A DNA stretch of 64,000 nucleotides, taken from Streptomyces sp. TBY4. Lineage in GTDB: Bacteria; Actinomycetota; Actinomycetes; Streptomycetales; Streptomycetaceae. The stretch lies in the NCBI RefSeq assembly GCF_024213195.1, contig NZ_JANAVF010000002.1:558001-622000 (forward strand), read 5' to 3'. Below are positions 9,364 to 18,402 of the stretch, in pieces. The position numbers and the translations under genes were made by a program. Each line of letters begins with the position of its first letter. The stretch's first letter is position 1. The notes below the pieces were generated by a model. It searched no databases and was not told the origin of the DNA. It was given only the letters and a program-made list of their open reading frames with translations.

Positions 9364-10419
9364 ATGACGAGTACAGCCCTCCGCAGCAGGGCCTGGAAGC
9401 TGCTGGAGATGGTCACGACGCCGCTGCTGCCGTCGGACTACCTCGACCTGGTCAGCCCGCTGCGGGCGGGCGCGGACCTGCGGGGGCGCATCGAGGCCGT
9501 GCACCCGGAGACGGGGGACGCCGCGACCATCGTGATCAGGCCGGGACGGGGCTGGCGCGGCCACACGGCCGGTCAGTACGTGCGGATCGGGGTCGACGTC
9601 GACGGGGTGCGCCTGTGGCGTGCCTACTCCCTCACCTCGCCGACGAACCGCCAGGACGGCCGCGTCACGATCACCGTGAAGGCCATCCCGGACGGCAAGG
9701 TCAGCAACCACCTGGTCCGCCGGGCCACACCGGGCACGCTGATCCAGCTCGACCAGCCGACCGGTGACTTCGTACTGCCGCAGGCCAAGCCCGCCAAGGT
9801 GCTGTACCTGACGGCCGGCAGCGGCATCACGCCCGTGATGGGCATGCTGCGCGACGCCGAGCTCGACGACGCCGTCATGGTCCACAGCGCGCCACAGCCG
9901 CAGGACGTGATCTTCCGCAGCGAACTGCACGAACTGGTCGCGGACAAGAAGCTGCAGCTCACCGAGGTGCACACCGATACGGACGGCATGCTCGACATCG
10001 CCCGTCTCGACGAACTCGTGCCGGACTGGGCCGAGCGCGAGACTTGGGCCTGCGGGCCCGCGGGCCTGCTCGACGCCGCCGAAGCGCACTGGACCGCGCA
10101 CGGCGTACGAGAGCGCCTGCACACCGAACGCTTCCGCGCCGGCATCGTCGTCGCCGGTGAAGGCGGCGAGGTCACCTTCAGCGCGAGCGGCAGGACCGTC
10201 GATGCGGACGGAGCCACGCCCTTGCTGGACGTCGGCGAGGAGGCCGGCGTGCTCATGCCCTCCGGGTGCCGCATGGGCATCTGCTTCGGCTGCGTCACGC
10301 CGCTCAAGGCGGGCGCCGTCCGCGACCTCCGCACCGGGGAGATCACCGAGGCCGAGCCGGGCGTCCTCATCCAGACCTGCGTGTCCGCCGCGGCGGGCCC
10401 CTGCGACATCGAACGGTAG
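9364..10419 (+). CDS. Ferredoxin reductase (FAD/NAD(P) + 2Fe-2S), electron donor for the desaturase
   Basis: 351-aa three-domain reductase. FAD-binding barrel with WRAYSLTS near residue 90, NAD(P) domain with YLTAGSGITPVMGML near 150, and a C-terminal plant-type 2Fe-2S ferredoxin domain with the cysteine pattern CRMGICFGC...QTC at about 300-345. This is the layout of the mycobacterial Rv3230c partner of DesA3 (family knowledge). The start is the ATG at 9364, where homology begins. The desaturase starts 7 nt after the stop, so the two are co-transcribed; the reductase would pass electrons from NAD(P)H to the di-iron desaturase. Confidence 0.9.
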   Translation: MTSTALRSRAWKLLEMVTTPLLPSDYLDLVSPLRAGADLRGRIEAVHPETGDAATIVIRPGRGWRGHTAGQYVRIGVDVDGVRLWRAYSLTSPTNRQDGRVTITVKAIPDGKVSNHLVRRATPGTLIQLDQPTGDFVLPQAKPAKVLYLTAGSGITPVMGMLRDAELDDAVMVHSAPQPQDVIFRSELHELVADKKLQLTEVHTDTDGMLDIARLDELVPDWAERETWACGPAGLLDAAEAHWTAHGVRERLHTERFRAGIVVAGEGGEVTFSASGRTVDADGATPLLDVGEEAGVLMPSGCRMGICFGCVTPLKAGAVRDLRTGEITEAEPGVLIQTCVSAAAGPCDIER

Positions 10420-10426
10420 GAACACC

Positions 10427-11545
10427 TTGACCGCCATCGACCCCACCGCCCACCTGACCGCGGAGCAGATCGAGGAGCTCGGCCGCGAGCTGGACGCGAT
10501 CCGCGACGAGGTGATCGCCAGCCGAGGTGAGAAGGACGCCGCCTACATCCGCAAGGTCATCTCGGCGCAGCGCAAGCTCGAGCTGGTCAGCAGGGGTGTG
10601 CTGCTGTTCTCGATCTTCCCGCCCGCGTGGGTGATCGGCACCGCCGGCCTGTCCGTGGCCAAGATCATGGACAACATGGAGATCGGTCACAACATCCTGC
10701 ACGGCCAGTGGGACTGGATGCGTGACCCGAAGATCCACTCCACCACCTGGGAGTGGGACCACGTCTCGCCGTCCGAGCAGTGGAAGCACTCGCACAACGA
10801 GCTGCACCACACCTACACCAACGTGATCGGCAAGGACAACGACCTCGGCTACGGCATCATGCGCGTCGACGAGGACCAGCGGTGGCACCCGTTCCACCTC
10901 GGCCAGCCGCTGTGGAACTTCCTCAACGCCTGCTTCTTCGAGTACGGCATCGCGGCGTACGACCTGGAGCTCGGCAGGAACCTCAGCAAGCGCCGCCGCA
11001 AGAACCCCGAGTTCCGCGCGCGGGCCAGGGCCGTGGGCCGCAAGATCCGCAAGCAGGTGCTCAAGGACTACGTGATCCACCCGCTGCTGTCGGGCCCGTC
11101 CTTCCTCCCCACGCTCGCCGCCACCTTCACCGCGAACCTGGTCCGCAACGTCTGGACCCACTCGGTGATCATGTGCGGGCACTTCCCCGAGGGAGTGCAG
11201 GTCTTCGAGCGCCGGTCGATCAAGGGCGAGACGCGCGGCCAGTGGTACCTGCGCCAGATGATGGGCTCGGCGAACATCAGCGGCAGCAAGGCCATGCACT
11301 TCATGACCGGCAACCTGTCGCACCAGATCGAGCACCACCTCTTCCCGGACCTGCCGAGCAACCGCTACGCCGAGGTCGCGGTGAAGGTGCGCGCACTGTT
11401 CGAGAAGTACGAGCTGGAGTACGTCACCGGGCCGCTGCCCAAGCAGGTGTTTTCCGCCTGGCACAAGGTCTTCCGCCTGTCGCTGCCGAACAAGAAGCCC
11501 AAGGTCAGGACCCCGGACCGCGAGCAGGAGCTGGTCGCGGCCTGA
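10427..11545 (+). CDS. Acyl-CoA/fatty-acid desaturase, DesA3-like
   Basis: Membrane di-iron desaturase, 372 aa. The three histidine boxes are visible: HNILH (H88, H92), HSHNELHH (H121-H128) and SHQIEHH (H299, H303, H304). Hydrophobic segments lie before box 1 and between boxes 2 and 3. The TTG start at 10427 is favoured by AGGA 6 nt upstream and by its position 7 nt after the reductase stop; an earlier in-frame start lies deep within the reductase gene. It should insert a double bond into membrane acyl chains using the adjacent reductase. It ends 8 bp from the convergent kinase gene. Confidence 0.92.
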   Translation: MTAIDPTAHLTAEQIEELGRELDAIRDEVIASRGEKDAAYIRKVISAQRKLELVSRGVLLFSIFPPAWVIGTAGLSVAKIMDNMEIGHNILHGQWDWMRDPKIHSTTWEWDHVSPSEQWKHSHNELHHTYTNVIGKDNDLGYGIMRVDEDQRWHPFHLGQPLWNFLNACFFEYGIAAYDLELGRNLSKRRRKNPEFRARARAVGRKIRKQVLKDYVIHPLLSGPSFLPTLAATFTANLVRNVWTHSVIMCGHFPEGVQVFERRSIKGETRGQWYLRQMMGSANISGSKAMHFMTGNLSHQIEHHLFPDLPSNRYAEVAVKVRALFEKYELEYVTGPLPKQVFSAWHKVFRLSLPNKKPKVRTPDREQELVAA

Positions 11546-11553
11546 TTCACCGG

Positions 11554-13737
11554 TCAGTCGAGCGGTACGGCCGCGAGGCGGTCGACGGTCTGGGGGTAGA
11601 GCCGGTTCCCCCGCTGGACGATCATGTTCGGGCCGTCGGGCATGTTCACGGCGCCCGCGGCGAGCGTCCAGGCGACGCGGCGGGCGGCCACGTCCACCGC
11701 GACGACCGCCTGACCCTCGCCGCCGACCGCCGCGTAGAGCTCCCCGCCGAACGGGGCGGGAGCCGCCAGCATGGAGACGTACGCGCCCGGGGCGTGGGTC
11801 CACACCTTCTTCCCGGTCGACTCGTCGAAGGCCTGGAGCTCCCCGTCCGCCACGTACACCGTGCCGTTCACGCAGACGGGCGCGCTCAGCAGCTTCGGGG
11901 CCTCCGGTTCCAGCTTCCAGGCCACGGCACCCGTCAGCAGGTCCACCGCGGTGATCCGCTCCTCGAAGTCGAAGACGTGTCGGTCCGAGACGACCGGGGG
12001 GTTGATGCCTCCCGACTTGTCGGTGGAAGTCGCCTCCTGGTCGGTGCGGACCCGGCAGGTCCACAGAACGCGGCCGTCGCGCAGGTCGACGGCGAAGACG
12101 CGTGCGGGATCCGAGCAGACCAGCCGGCCGCCGGAGATGACCGACGACATCATGAGGGAGCCGAGCGAGTCCAGCACGGCGCCCTCGATGAGGGTGCGCC
12201 AGCGCAGCTTCCGGGCGCCCAGCTCGTAGGAGAGCAGCCAGGCCTCCTCCTCCTGCCGCCGGTCGGAAGAGCGGAAGTACGCCTTCAGGTAGAGGCATTC
12301 GGCGTCCGCGGCGAGCAACTGGGTGGTGTGGGTGAGGCCGCCCAGCACGGCCGGGTCGGCCGCGTCGGCGGGGAGACGGCCGGTCGCCGCGTCCAGGTAC
12401 CCCGCGCTCGCGTTGCCGTCCTCGTCGAAGACGAGGCCCGCGAGGCGGTCTCCGGCCACGACCACGTCGACCTTGGCGCTCTGGGTCTCCCACAGGATCC
12501 GGCCGTCGGTGGTCGAGATGCCGCTCAGGACGTCGCCCGTGTGGATCAGGACCTCGCCGGACGCGACGACCGGGGTGGCCGAGAACGGGGACGGGACCGA
12601 CCACAGCGGGGCCGGTGGGGAGCCCGGCTGCCGGGAGCTCCGGCGGGCGCCGGGCGACGCCGTACGGTTCCCCGAACCGGAGCCGGAGCCGGAGCCCGAG
12701 CCCGAGCCCGAGCCGGGGAGGTTCCCAGTGGCCCAGAGTGCGGAGGCGCCGGCCACGGTGGTGAGCGCGGCGGCGGCCGTGCCCGCGATCAGGGTGCGGC
12801 GGGAGAGCGCGCGGCGTGGAGCGGGGGCGCGCAGCGGGGCGGCCGCGACGGTGGTGACCTCGCCGATCCGGCGGGACAGGTCGGCGAGGAGCGCCTGCGG
12901 CAGCAGCTCGGCGAACTCCCCGGGGTCGAACGGCCCCCACGCGTCGCGCAGTCGGCCGGGTCCGGGCCGGTCGCCCGGTTCCGGTGACAGACAGGCGGTG
13001 AGCGTCCCGCGCAGTCCGTCGGGCAGGCCCGTCAGGTCGGGGTCGGCCCCCTGCCGCAGCAGTTCGAGGGTGCTCTGCCGGCCGCGGGCGTCGTAGGGGC
13101 CGTGACCGGTCGAGGCGAACACCAGGACCCCCGCGAGGGCGAACACGTCGCCTTCCGGGCCGGGCGGCCCCCCGCGCGCCTGCTCCGGTGACATGTACGC
13201 CGGTGTCCCCGCGAGCCCCCCGGCCTCCGTGAGGCGGGGGCTGCCCGGGGCCTGGGCGAGCCCGAAGTCGATGAGCCGGGGGCCCTGCGCGGTGATCAGT
13301 ACGTTCGACGGCTTGACGTCCCGGTGGACGAGTCCGGCGCGGTGCAGGGCGGTGAGGGCGGCGGCGAGCGCGGAGCCGAGCCCGCGGACGACCGGTTCGG
13401 GCAGCGGCCCCCCGGCCGCCACCGCCTCCGTCAGCGAGGGCCCGATGAGGTAGGCCGTGGCCAGCCAGGGCCGGGCCGTGTCGGGGTCGGCGCCGAGGAA
13501 GGCCGCGGTGTGCTCCGCCCCCAGGGTCCGTGCGGCCTCGGCCTCCAGCCTCAGCCGCTGGCGGTACTCGGGCCGGTCGCGCAGGTCGGACCGGACGGTC
13601 TTGACCGCGGCGAGGCGGCCGCCGGCGGTGCGGGCCAGGAAGACGGTCCCCATGCCGCCGGCGCCGAGCCGGCCGAGGAGGGTGTACTCCCCGAGCAGTT
13701 CGGGATCGTCGGGCAGCAGGGGCAGGAGCGTGGACAT
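11554..13737 (-). CDS. Membrane Ser/Thr protein kinase with extracellular PQQ-type beta-propeller
   Basis: 727 aa. The N-terminal kinase domain (about 15-280) has the glycine loop LGAGGMG, VAL-type Lys in AAVKTVR, catalytic HRDVKPSN at about 136 and DFG in LIDFGLA, so it looks active. A single transmembrane helix at about 315-337 is followed by a pure Gly-Ser linker (about 340-354). The rest is a PQQ/pyrrolo-quinoline-type beta-propeller of repeated blades (GRILWET, GRVLWTC, GAVAWKLE, KKVWTHAPG) outside the membrane. Such kinases are thought to sense extracytoplasmic signals. It is the last of three tandem paralogues; 42 bp separates it from the middle one. Confidence 0.92.
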   Translation of the reverse strand: MSTLLPLLPDDPELLGEYTLLGRLGAGGMGTVFLARTAGGRLAAVKTVRSDLRDRPEYRQRLRLEAEAARTLGAEHTAAFLGADPDTARPWLATAYLIGPSLTEAVAAGGPLPEPVVRGLGSALAAALTALHRAGLVHRDVKPSNVLITAQGPRLIDFGLAQAPGSPRLTEAGGLAGTPAYMSPEQARGGPPGPEGDVFALAGVLVFASTGHGPYDARGRQSTLELLRQGADPDLTGLPDGLRGTLTACLSPEPGDRPGPGRLRDAWGPFDPGEFAELLPQALLADLSRRIGEVTTVAAAPLRAPAPRRALSRRTLIAGTAAAALTTVAGASALWATGNLPGSGSGSGSGSGSGSGNRTASPGARRSSRQPGSPPAPLWSVPSPFSATPVVASGEVLIHTGDVLSGISTTDGRILWETQSAKVDVVVAGDRLAGLVFDEDGNASAGYLDAATGRLPADAADPAVLGGLTHTTQLLAADAECLYLKAYFRSSDRRQEEEAWLLSYELGARKLRWRTLIEGAVLDSLGSLMMSSVISGGRLVCSDPARVFAVDLRDGRVLWTCRVRTDQEATSTDKSGGINPPVVSDRHVFDFEERITAVDLLTGAVAWKLEPEAPKLLSAPVCVNGTVYVADGELQAFDESTGKKVWTHAPGAYVSMLAAPAPFGGELYAAVGGEGQAVVAVDVAARRVAWTLAAGAVNMPDGPNMIVQRGNRLYPQTVDRLAAVPLD
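12677..12717. repeat. GC-rich simple repeat encoding a Gly-Ser linker
   Basis: Repeats of gagccg/gagccc on the + strand encode an alternating Gly-Ser tract in the kinase on the - strand, between its membrane helix and propeller. Repeat-unit slippage would alter linker length in steps of two residues without breaking the frame. Confidence 0.6.
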
Positions 13738-13779
13738 GACCGGTGGACTCCTTCGGGGCGGCGGTCGAAGAGCGAGGGG

Positions 13780-16119
13780 TCAGTCCGCCGGGAGGGCGAC
13801 GACGGCGGACGGCCGGGCGACGAGCAGGGCGCCGGGAACCGCGGCGAGTTGGAACGGTTCCCGGGCCTCCACCCCCGCGAGCCCGGTCTGCCACAGCCGT
13901 TTGCCCGAAGGGAGGCCGGTCGCGGTGACCTGGTGCAGGGTCGAGAGGTAGAGGGTGCGTCCGGAGGTGCTCGTGGTCATGGTCCCGAGCATGTTCCACT
14001 CCAGGTTCTCGTTGAGCGCCTGCTCCCACCGCGTCCGGCCGGTGTCCGGGTCGACGGCGACGATGGGGCCCGTGCCGTCGTCGGTCAGGTACAGGGTGCC
14101 GCCGCTGAAGAGGGGCGGGGCGTTGGTCCCGGCGACCAGGGCCTGCGACTCCCACAGCCGGGTGCCCGTCTTCAGGTCGTAGGCGTGGGCGCGACCGCGG
14201 GAGAGCAGGAACAGCCGTCCGCCGCCCGCAGGGTCCACCACGGAGGCGGGGCCGTCGTGCACGTCGGGGTAGGAGCGGTTCCAGAGCATGCGTCCGCTGC
14301 TCCGCTCGAAGCCCGCGATCGTGAGGGTCCGCACGGCCGTGACGTCCCGGAACATCTGCCGGGAGACCTGCACCTCCACGACGACCGTCTCGGGTCCGAC
14401 GGCGGTGGCGAGGTCCCCGATCCCGAAGCCGCTCGGCAGCGGGGTGCGCCACACCTCCTTGCGGTGGTCCAGGTCGAACGCCGCCAGCAGGTATCCGCCC
14501 GTCGGACTCCCGTCCCCCAGGAGCAGCCACGCGGTGGCGCCGTCGGCGGCGAGCACCCCCGCGAGCCGCTCGTTGCGCTGGAGCCACTGGGTACGGCCGT
14601 CCCGCATCGAGCAGAGCGACAACCCTTCGCGCGTGGCCGTCAGGAAGCGGTCGCCGTCCACGTGGACGGGCGGGGTGCTGCCGCTGTCGGGCAGCTGCCA
14701 CAGCTCCTTGCCGGTGCGCAGGTCGTGCCCGTACAGGACGTCGCCGCGCTTCATCAGACAGTGGTCGGCGCTGCTCACCGGGAGGAGCCGGGTGCGGGCC
14801 GTCGGGTCGTCCAGGCGCCACAGGGCGGCCGGCGGCATGCCGGGCACGCGGGGGCTCGTACCGGAACCGCTTCCTGCCGCGGCCGGCCCGGTACGGGCGT
14901 CCGCGCGGGTCAGGGCGGACAGGGCGAGGGTCCCGGAGACTCCCAGGGCCGCGCCCGCCGCGCCGGTCAGCAGGCCGGCCAGGACCCGGCGGCGGGTGGG
15001 CGGGTCCGTGTCCGGATCCGGGCCGGGGGCCGAGGGCGTCGCCACCTGGGTGGCGGGGTGCGGGGGCTCGTGCGCATCGGCATCGGCATCCGCATAGGCA
15101 TCCGTATCGGCGATCTCCAGGTCGGCGATGGCCTGCGTGCGTACGGCCAGTGCGGCGACGACCCGGCCGGGCAGCGGGTCCGGTGTCCGCTCCGGGTCCT
15201 GCCCGCCGGGGAGCAGGGTCCGGCACAGCTCCGCGGCGGTGGGGCGGTCCGTAGGGGAGGCGGCGAGCGCCGCGGCCACCACCTCGGCCAGCTCTCCCGG
15301 CAGGCCGGGCAGTTCGGGCCGGTTGTGGAGGGCGCGGTAGGCCAGCACGGGCGGCGGGCCGTCCCCGAAGGGCAGCCGCCCGGTGGCCGTGTGGAGCAGC
15401 AGCACCGCGAGCGAGTACACGTCGGCAGCGGCGGAGGCAGGCCGTCCCGCGGCCACTTCCGGGGCCATGAAGCCGGCGGGCACGGTCGACACCCGGCTGT
15501 GCGGTTCGGGACTCCCGGGCTCTGCCGGGGGGCGCGGCTCCTGGCCCGGTCCCGGTCCCGGCCCCTGGCCCGGTCCCGGCCCCTGGGCCCGCCGCCGGTC
15601 CGGTTCGTGAGCCGAGCGCGGGGACGGCGTACGGCAGGCGTGCACGGCCATCAGCAGGGGGCGGCCCGTGGTGAGCCAGACGCCGTCGGGTGCCACCGCG
15701 CCGTAGCTGATGCCCAGGGCGTGCAGGGCGGCCAGGGTGTCGGCGATCTCCGCGGCGAGCCGCACCGACTGGTCGAGCGGCAGGGTGCCGGACTCCGTTC
15801 CGGGCCGCCGCCCCACGTCGGAGAGGGACACGGCCGGGGTGTGTCCGAGGGCCGCCCAGGCGGGCTCGGTGCCGGTGCTCAGGTCCAGTACGGCCGGCAC
15901 TCCCGGAACGGGGCCGCGGTTCAGGATCTCGGCCGCCCGGTACGCGGCCGGGGGCAGCAGGCACACCACGGCGTGCCCGTGGTTCCGGTCGCGGCCGATG
16001 TACATGCCGCCCCGCGGCGGTGCCGGCGGGGGGCCCGGCCAACGGGCCAGCAGCCGGTACGGCCCGGCCGACCGCGGGTCTTCCGGGCGCAGGGCCTCGC
16101 CCAGACGTCCGCCCCCCAT
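13780..16119 (-). CDS. Membrane pseudokinase with extracellular PQQ-type beta-propeller
   Basis: 779 aa, paralogous to both neighbours but with a dead kinase domain. The glycine loop is unrecognisable (WPGPPPAPPRGG) and the VAIK lysine is missing. HRDxKPxN is replaced by YGAVAPDG near residue 136, losing the catalytic Asp. The C-lobe remains (FMAPEVAAG, DVYSLAVLLLHTATGRLPFG). A Pro/Gly/Gln-rich insert lies after the activation region (near 190). A transmembrane helix at about 373-397 precedes the propeller (GKELWQLP, GRTRWEQA, GKRLWQTG). The ATG at 16119 is chosen because a GAGGGGGG ribosome site sits just upstream. It may be an allosteric partner or decoy for the adjacent kinases. Confidence 0.85.
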   Translation of the reverse strand: MGGGRLGEALRPEDPRSAGPYRLLARWPGPPPAPPRGGMYIGRDRNHGHAVVCLLPPAAYRAAEILNRGPVPGVPAVLDLSTGTEPAWAALGHTPAVSLSDVGRRPGTESGTLPLDQSVRLAAEIADTLAALHALGISYGAVAPDGVWLTTGRPLLMAVHACRTPSPRSAHEPDRRRAQGPGPGQGPGPGPGQEPRPPAEPGSPEPHSRVSTVPAGFMAPEVAAGRPASAAADVYSLAVLLLHTATGRLPFGDGPPPVLAYRALHNRPELPGLPGELAEVVAAALAASPTDRPTAAELCRTLLPGGQDPERTPDPLPGRVVAALAVRTQAIADLEIADTDAYADADADAHEPPHPATQVATPSAPGPDPDTDPPTRRRVLAGLLTGAAGAALGVSGTLALSALTRADARTGPAAAGSGSGTSPRVPGMPPAALWRLDDPTARTRLLPVSSADHCLMKRGDVLYGHDLRTGKELWQLPDSGSTPPVHVDGDRFLTATREGLSLCSMRDGRTQWLQRNERLAGVLAADGATAWLLLGDGSPTGGYLLAAFDLDHRKEVWRTPLPSGFGIGDLATAVGPETVVVEVQVSRQMFRDVTAVRTLTIAGFERSSGRMLWNRSYPDVHDGPASVVDPAGGGRLFLLSRGRAHAYDLKTGTRLWESQALVAGTNAPPLFSGGTLYLTDDGTGPIVAVDPDTGRTRWEQALNENLEWNMLGTMTTSTSGRTLYLSTLHQVTATGLPSGKRLWQTGLAGVEAREPFQLAAVPGALLVARPSAVVALPAD

Positions 16120-16157
16120 GCGTTCCCCCCTCACCTCGTGGCCCCGCGAGGGGCTGG

Positions 16158-18194
16158 TCACATGCCCGGCAGGGCGCGGACCGCGCTGCCGCGTTGCCAG
16201 ATGACGCTGCCCCCGGCGACCGCACCCCGCCAGGGAACCTCGGCCCGGACCTCCCCGGCCGGGGCCGGTGCGTACACGTACTGTTCGGCCGCTCGCCCGC
16301 CGTGTACCACGAGGATGCCGAGCTCGGGCCTCCGCAGCGGCGCGAAGATCCCGGATCCGGCCACCAACGGAGCCTGTTCCCGGTCCAGTTCCTCGGTGGC
16401 CAGTACGGTCCAGGCGGGGGCTCCGGTCTTCGCACCGATGCTCCGGAGCTGGCGGCCGTCGGCGACGTACACGTGCTCGCCGGCCGGCGCGGGCACGCCG
16501 AAGCCCGCACTGTCGTCCGCGGGAAGGGTCCACAGCTGTTCGCCGCGTCCCTGGTCCAGGCAGGTCAGCGTCCGGTCCCCGGCCCCGCCCAGCAGCACCC
16601 CGCCCGCGGTCAGGGCCGTCCGCGAGCCGTCGCTGCCGGCGGGGCGTTGCCACACGGGGCCGCCGTCGGCGGCGGACAGGGCCACCACCCCGCCGGCGGC
16701 GGAGGCCAGGAGCAGCCGCCCGTACCCGGCGGCCGCCGAGAGCACCGTGCCCGACAGGGGGAGGGGCACGCGCCAGCGCACCGCGCCGTCCGCCCGCTCG
16801 AATGCGGCCAGGCGGCCGTCCGCGTGGAGGACGTACACCTGGTCCTCGTCGGCGGCGAGCAGCCCGCTCACCCCGTCGCGCGCGCGGTGGCGGACCGTAC
16901 CGCTGCCGGGGTCCAGGAACAGCAGGGCGCCGTCCGGGTCCAGGGCGACGGGCCGGCGGCCGCCGACGAGGCCACGCACCACCGGTCCGAGCCACCGCCG
17001 TTCGCCCGAAACCGGATCGTGGAGGAGGAGCCTGCCGTCGCCGTCCGCGAAGCACACCCGGCCGTCGACCTCGACCGGCCCGAAGGCCGGCTGCGCCGCG
17101 GCGCCGTCGTACGACCACAGGGGCTCCGGCACCGTGCCGGGCGGGCCGCTCCAGCGGGGGGCGGCCCGCCCGTGACGCCGCAGGCCGGAGCCGTCGTCCT
17201 CCCGGAGGGCGCGCAGGGCGGTGACACCGGTCGCCGCGAGAAGGACGGCGGCACCGGCGCCGGTGAGCACCCTGCGCCGGGTCGGCAGCCGGCCTGCTCC
17301 CAGAGCGGCTGCGACCCGTGCGATCTCGGCGGCGTCGGCGAGCACCGCGGGCGGCAGCCAGCGGGTGGCGGCGCGCAGGGCGGCGCCCTGCGGGTCGAGT
17401 TCCGCAGCCACCTCCGCGGCGGTGGGCCGGTCCTCCGGCTGCTTTTCGAGGCAGCCGCGGACTACGGGCGTCAGCCCGGCCGGAACGCCGGTGAGGTCGG
17501 GGGGCTCGTAGACGATGCGGAAGTCCGAGCGGACCGGGTCCCCGTCGTAGAAGGCGTGCCGGCCGGTCAGTGCGAAGACGAGCAGCGCGCCGAGGCAGAA
17601 GACGTCGCTGGGCGGCCCGAGGGGACCCTTCACCACCTGTTCGGGCGACATGTAGCCGGGCGTTCCGGGGCGCTGCCCGGTCGCGGTCAAGGTGGCGTCG
17701 CCGGTCACCCGGGCGATGCCGAAGTCGACGACGCGGGGGCGGTCGGCGCCGAGGATGACGTTCGACGGCTTCAGATCGCGGTGCACGACCCCGGCCGCGC
17801 CCAGGGCCGCCAGTGCCCGGCCGAGCGCCCCGGCGAGGACGCGCACGGCGGGCGCGGGCAGCGGGCCGTGGCGCCGTACGGCGTCGGCAAGCGTCACGCC
17901 GGGGACGAACTCGGCTGCGATCCAGGGCACTTGCTCGGCGGTCGAGGAGCCGAGCACGTTGGCGACGAAGGGGCTGCGCACCGCCGCCGCGGCGGCGGCC
18001 TCGCGGATGAACCGCTCCCGCAGCTCCACGTCCCGGAAGAGTTCGGGCCGGATGGTCTTCAGGGCGACCGGACGCCCCCGGCGGCGGGCGAGGTAGACCG
18101 TCCCCATGCCGCCGGCCCCGAGCACCCCGAGGATCCGGTGACCTCCGAGCTGCGCGGGCGTACCGCCCGGCAACGGGGCGATCACTGGTGTCAT
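16158..18194 (-). CDS. Membrane Ser/Thr protein kinase with extracellular PQQ-type beta-propeller
   Basis: 678 aa, first gene of the three-gene array. Kinase domain about 15-275 with LGAGGMGTVYLA, VALKTIR, HRDLKPSN at about 135 and VDFGIA, so it should be active. A transmembrane helix lies at about 303-325. A propeller follows with blades ending in tryptophan motifs (GERRWLGP, GAVRWRVP, GGPVWQRP, GEQLWTLP). The start at 18194 is preferred because a -10-like TACGAT ends 7 nt upstream, giving a leaderless message. An in-frame ATG at 18227 has no properly spaced ribosome site. The next gene follows after 38 bp, so all three are probably one operon. Confidence 0.9.
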   Translation of the reverse strand: MTPVIAPLPGGTPAQLGGHRILGVLGAGGMGTVYLARRRGRPVALKTIRPELFRDVELRERFIREAAAAAAVRSPFVANVLGSSTAEQVPWIAAEFVPGVTLADAVRRHGPLPAPAVRVLAGALGRALAALGAAGVVHRDLKPSNVILGADRPRVVDFGIARVTGDATLTATGQRPGTPGYMSPEQVVKGPLGPPSDVFCLGALLVFALTGRHAFYDGDPVRSDFRIVYEPPDLTGVPAGLTPVVRGCLEKQPEDRPTAAEVAAELDPQGAALRAATRWLPPAVLADAAEIARVAAALGAGRLPTRRRVLTGAGAAVLLAATGVTALRALREDDGSGLRRHGRAAPRWSGPPGTVPEPLWSYDGAAAQPAFGPVEVDGRVCFADGDGRLLLHDPVSGERRWLGPVVRGLVGGRRPVALDPDGALLFLDPGSGTVRHRARDGVSGLLAADEDQVYVLHADGRLAAFERADGAVRWRVPLPLSGTVLSAAAGYGRLLLASAAGGVVALSAADGGPVWQRPAGSDGSRTALTAGGVLLGGAGDRTLTCLDQGRGEQLWTLPADDSAGFGVPAPAGEHVYVADGRQLRSIGAKTGAPAWTVLATEELDREQAPLVAGSGIFAPLRRPELGILVVHGGRAAEQYVYAPAPAGEVRAEVPWRGAVAGGSVIWQRGSAVRALPGM

Positions 18195-18201
18195 GCCGTT
18201 G

Positions 18202-18207
18202 ATCGTA
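18202..18207 (-). promoter_or_regulatory. -10 box TACGAT for the kinase array
   Basis: TACGAT read on the minus strand ends 7 nt before the ATG at 18194, so transcription would begin at or next to the start codon. The same hexamer is placed the same way before the LacI gene at 54845. No good -35 is visible. Confidence 0.45.
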
Positions 18208-18402
18208 TGCGCGCGGTCATCAACCATCCTTGGAATCAACAAAGTTGACGCACCCCCTGGACGGACGGGGGAGCACCGGCGCTTCGGCTTCCCCGAACAC
18301 CGAAGACCTCCACGGCCGCGTCGGCCACGATCCGGCGCACCGGGCGGGTAGAAGGGATGGCACCGACGAACCCCGGAGTCCGGTTCCGGGACGAGGAGCA
18401 CC

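Noticed and set aside
10367..16510. A 2047-codon open frame on the minus strand
   Set aside because: It runs antisense to the desaturase and out of frame with three kinase-type genes. The translation is Arg/Pro/Gly/Ala-rich without motifs, the usual shadow of GC-rich coding sequence.
16120..17118. Extension of the pseudokinase gene upstream to 17118
   Set aside because: That stretch is out-of-frame sequence of the neighbouring kinase; GAGGGGGG-ATG at 16119 marks the true start.
13324..17175. A 1283-codon open frame on the + strand
   Set aside because: Opposite the kinase array; no motif, and atypical Gly/Gln/Arg composition.
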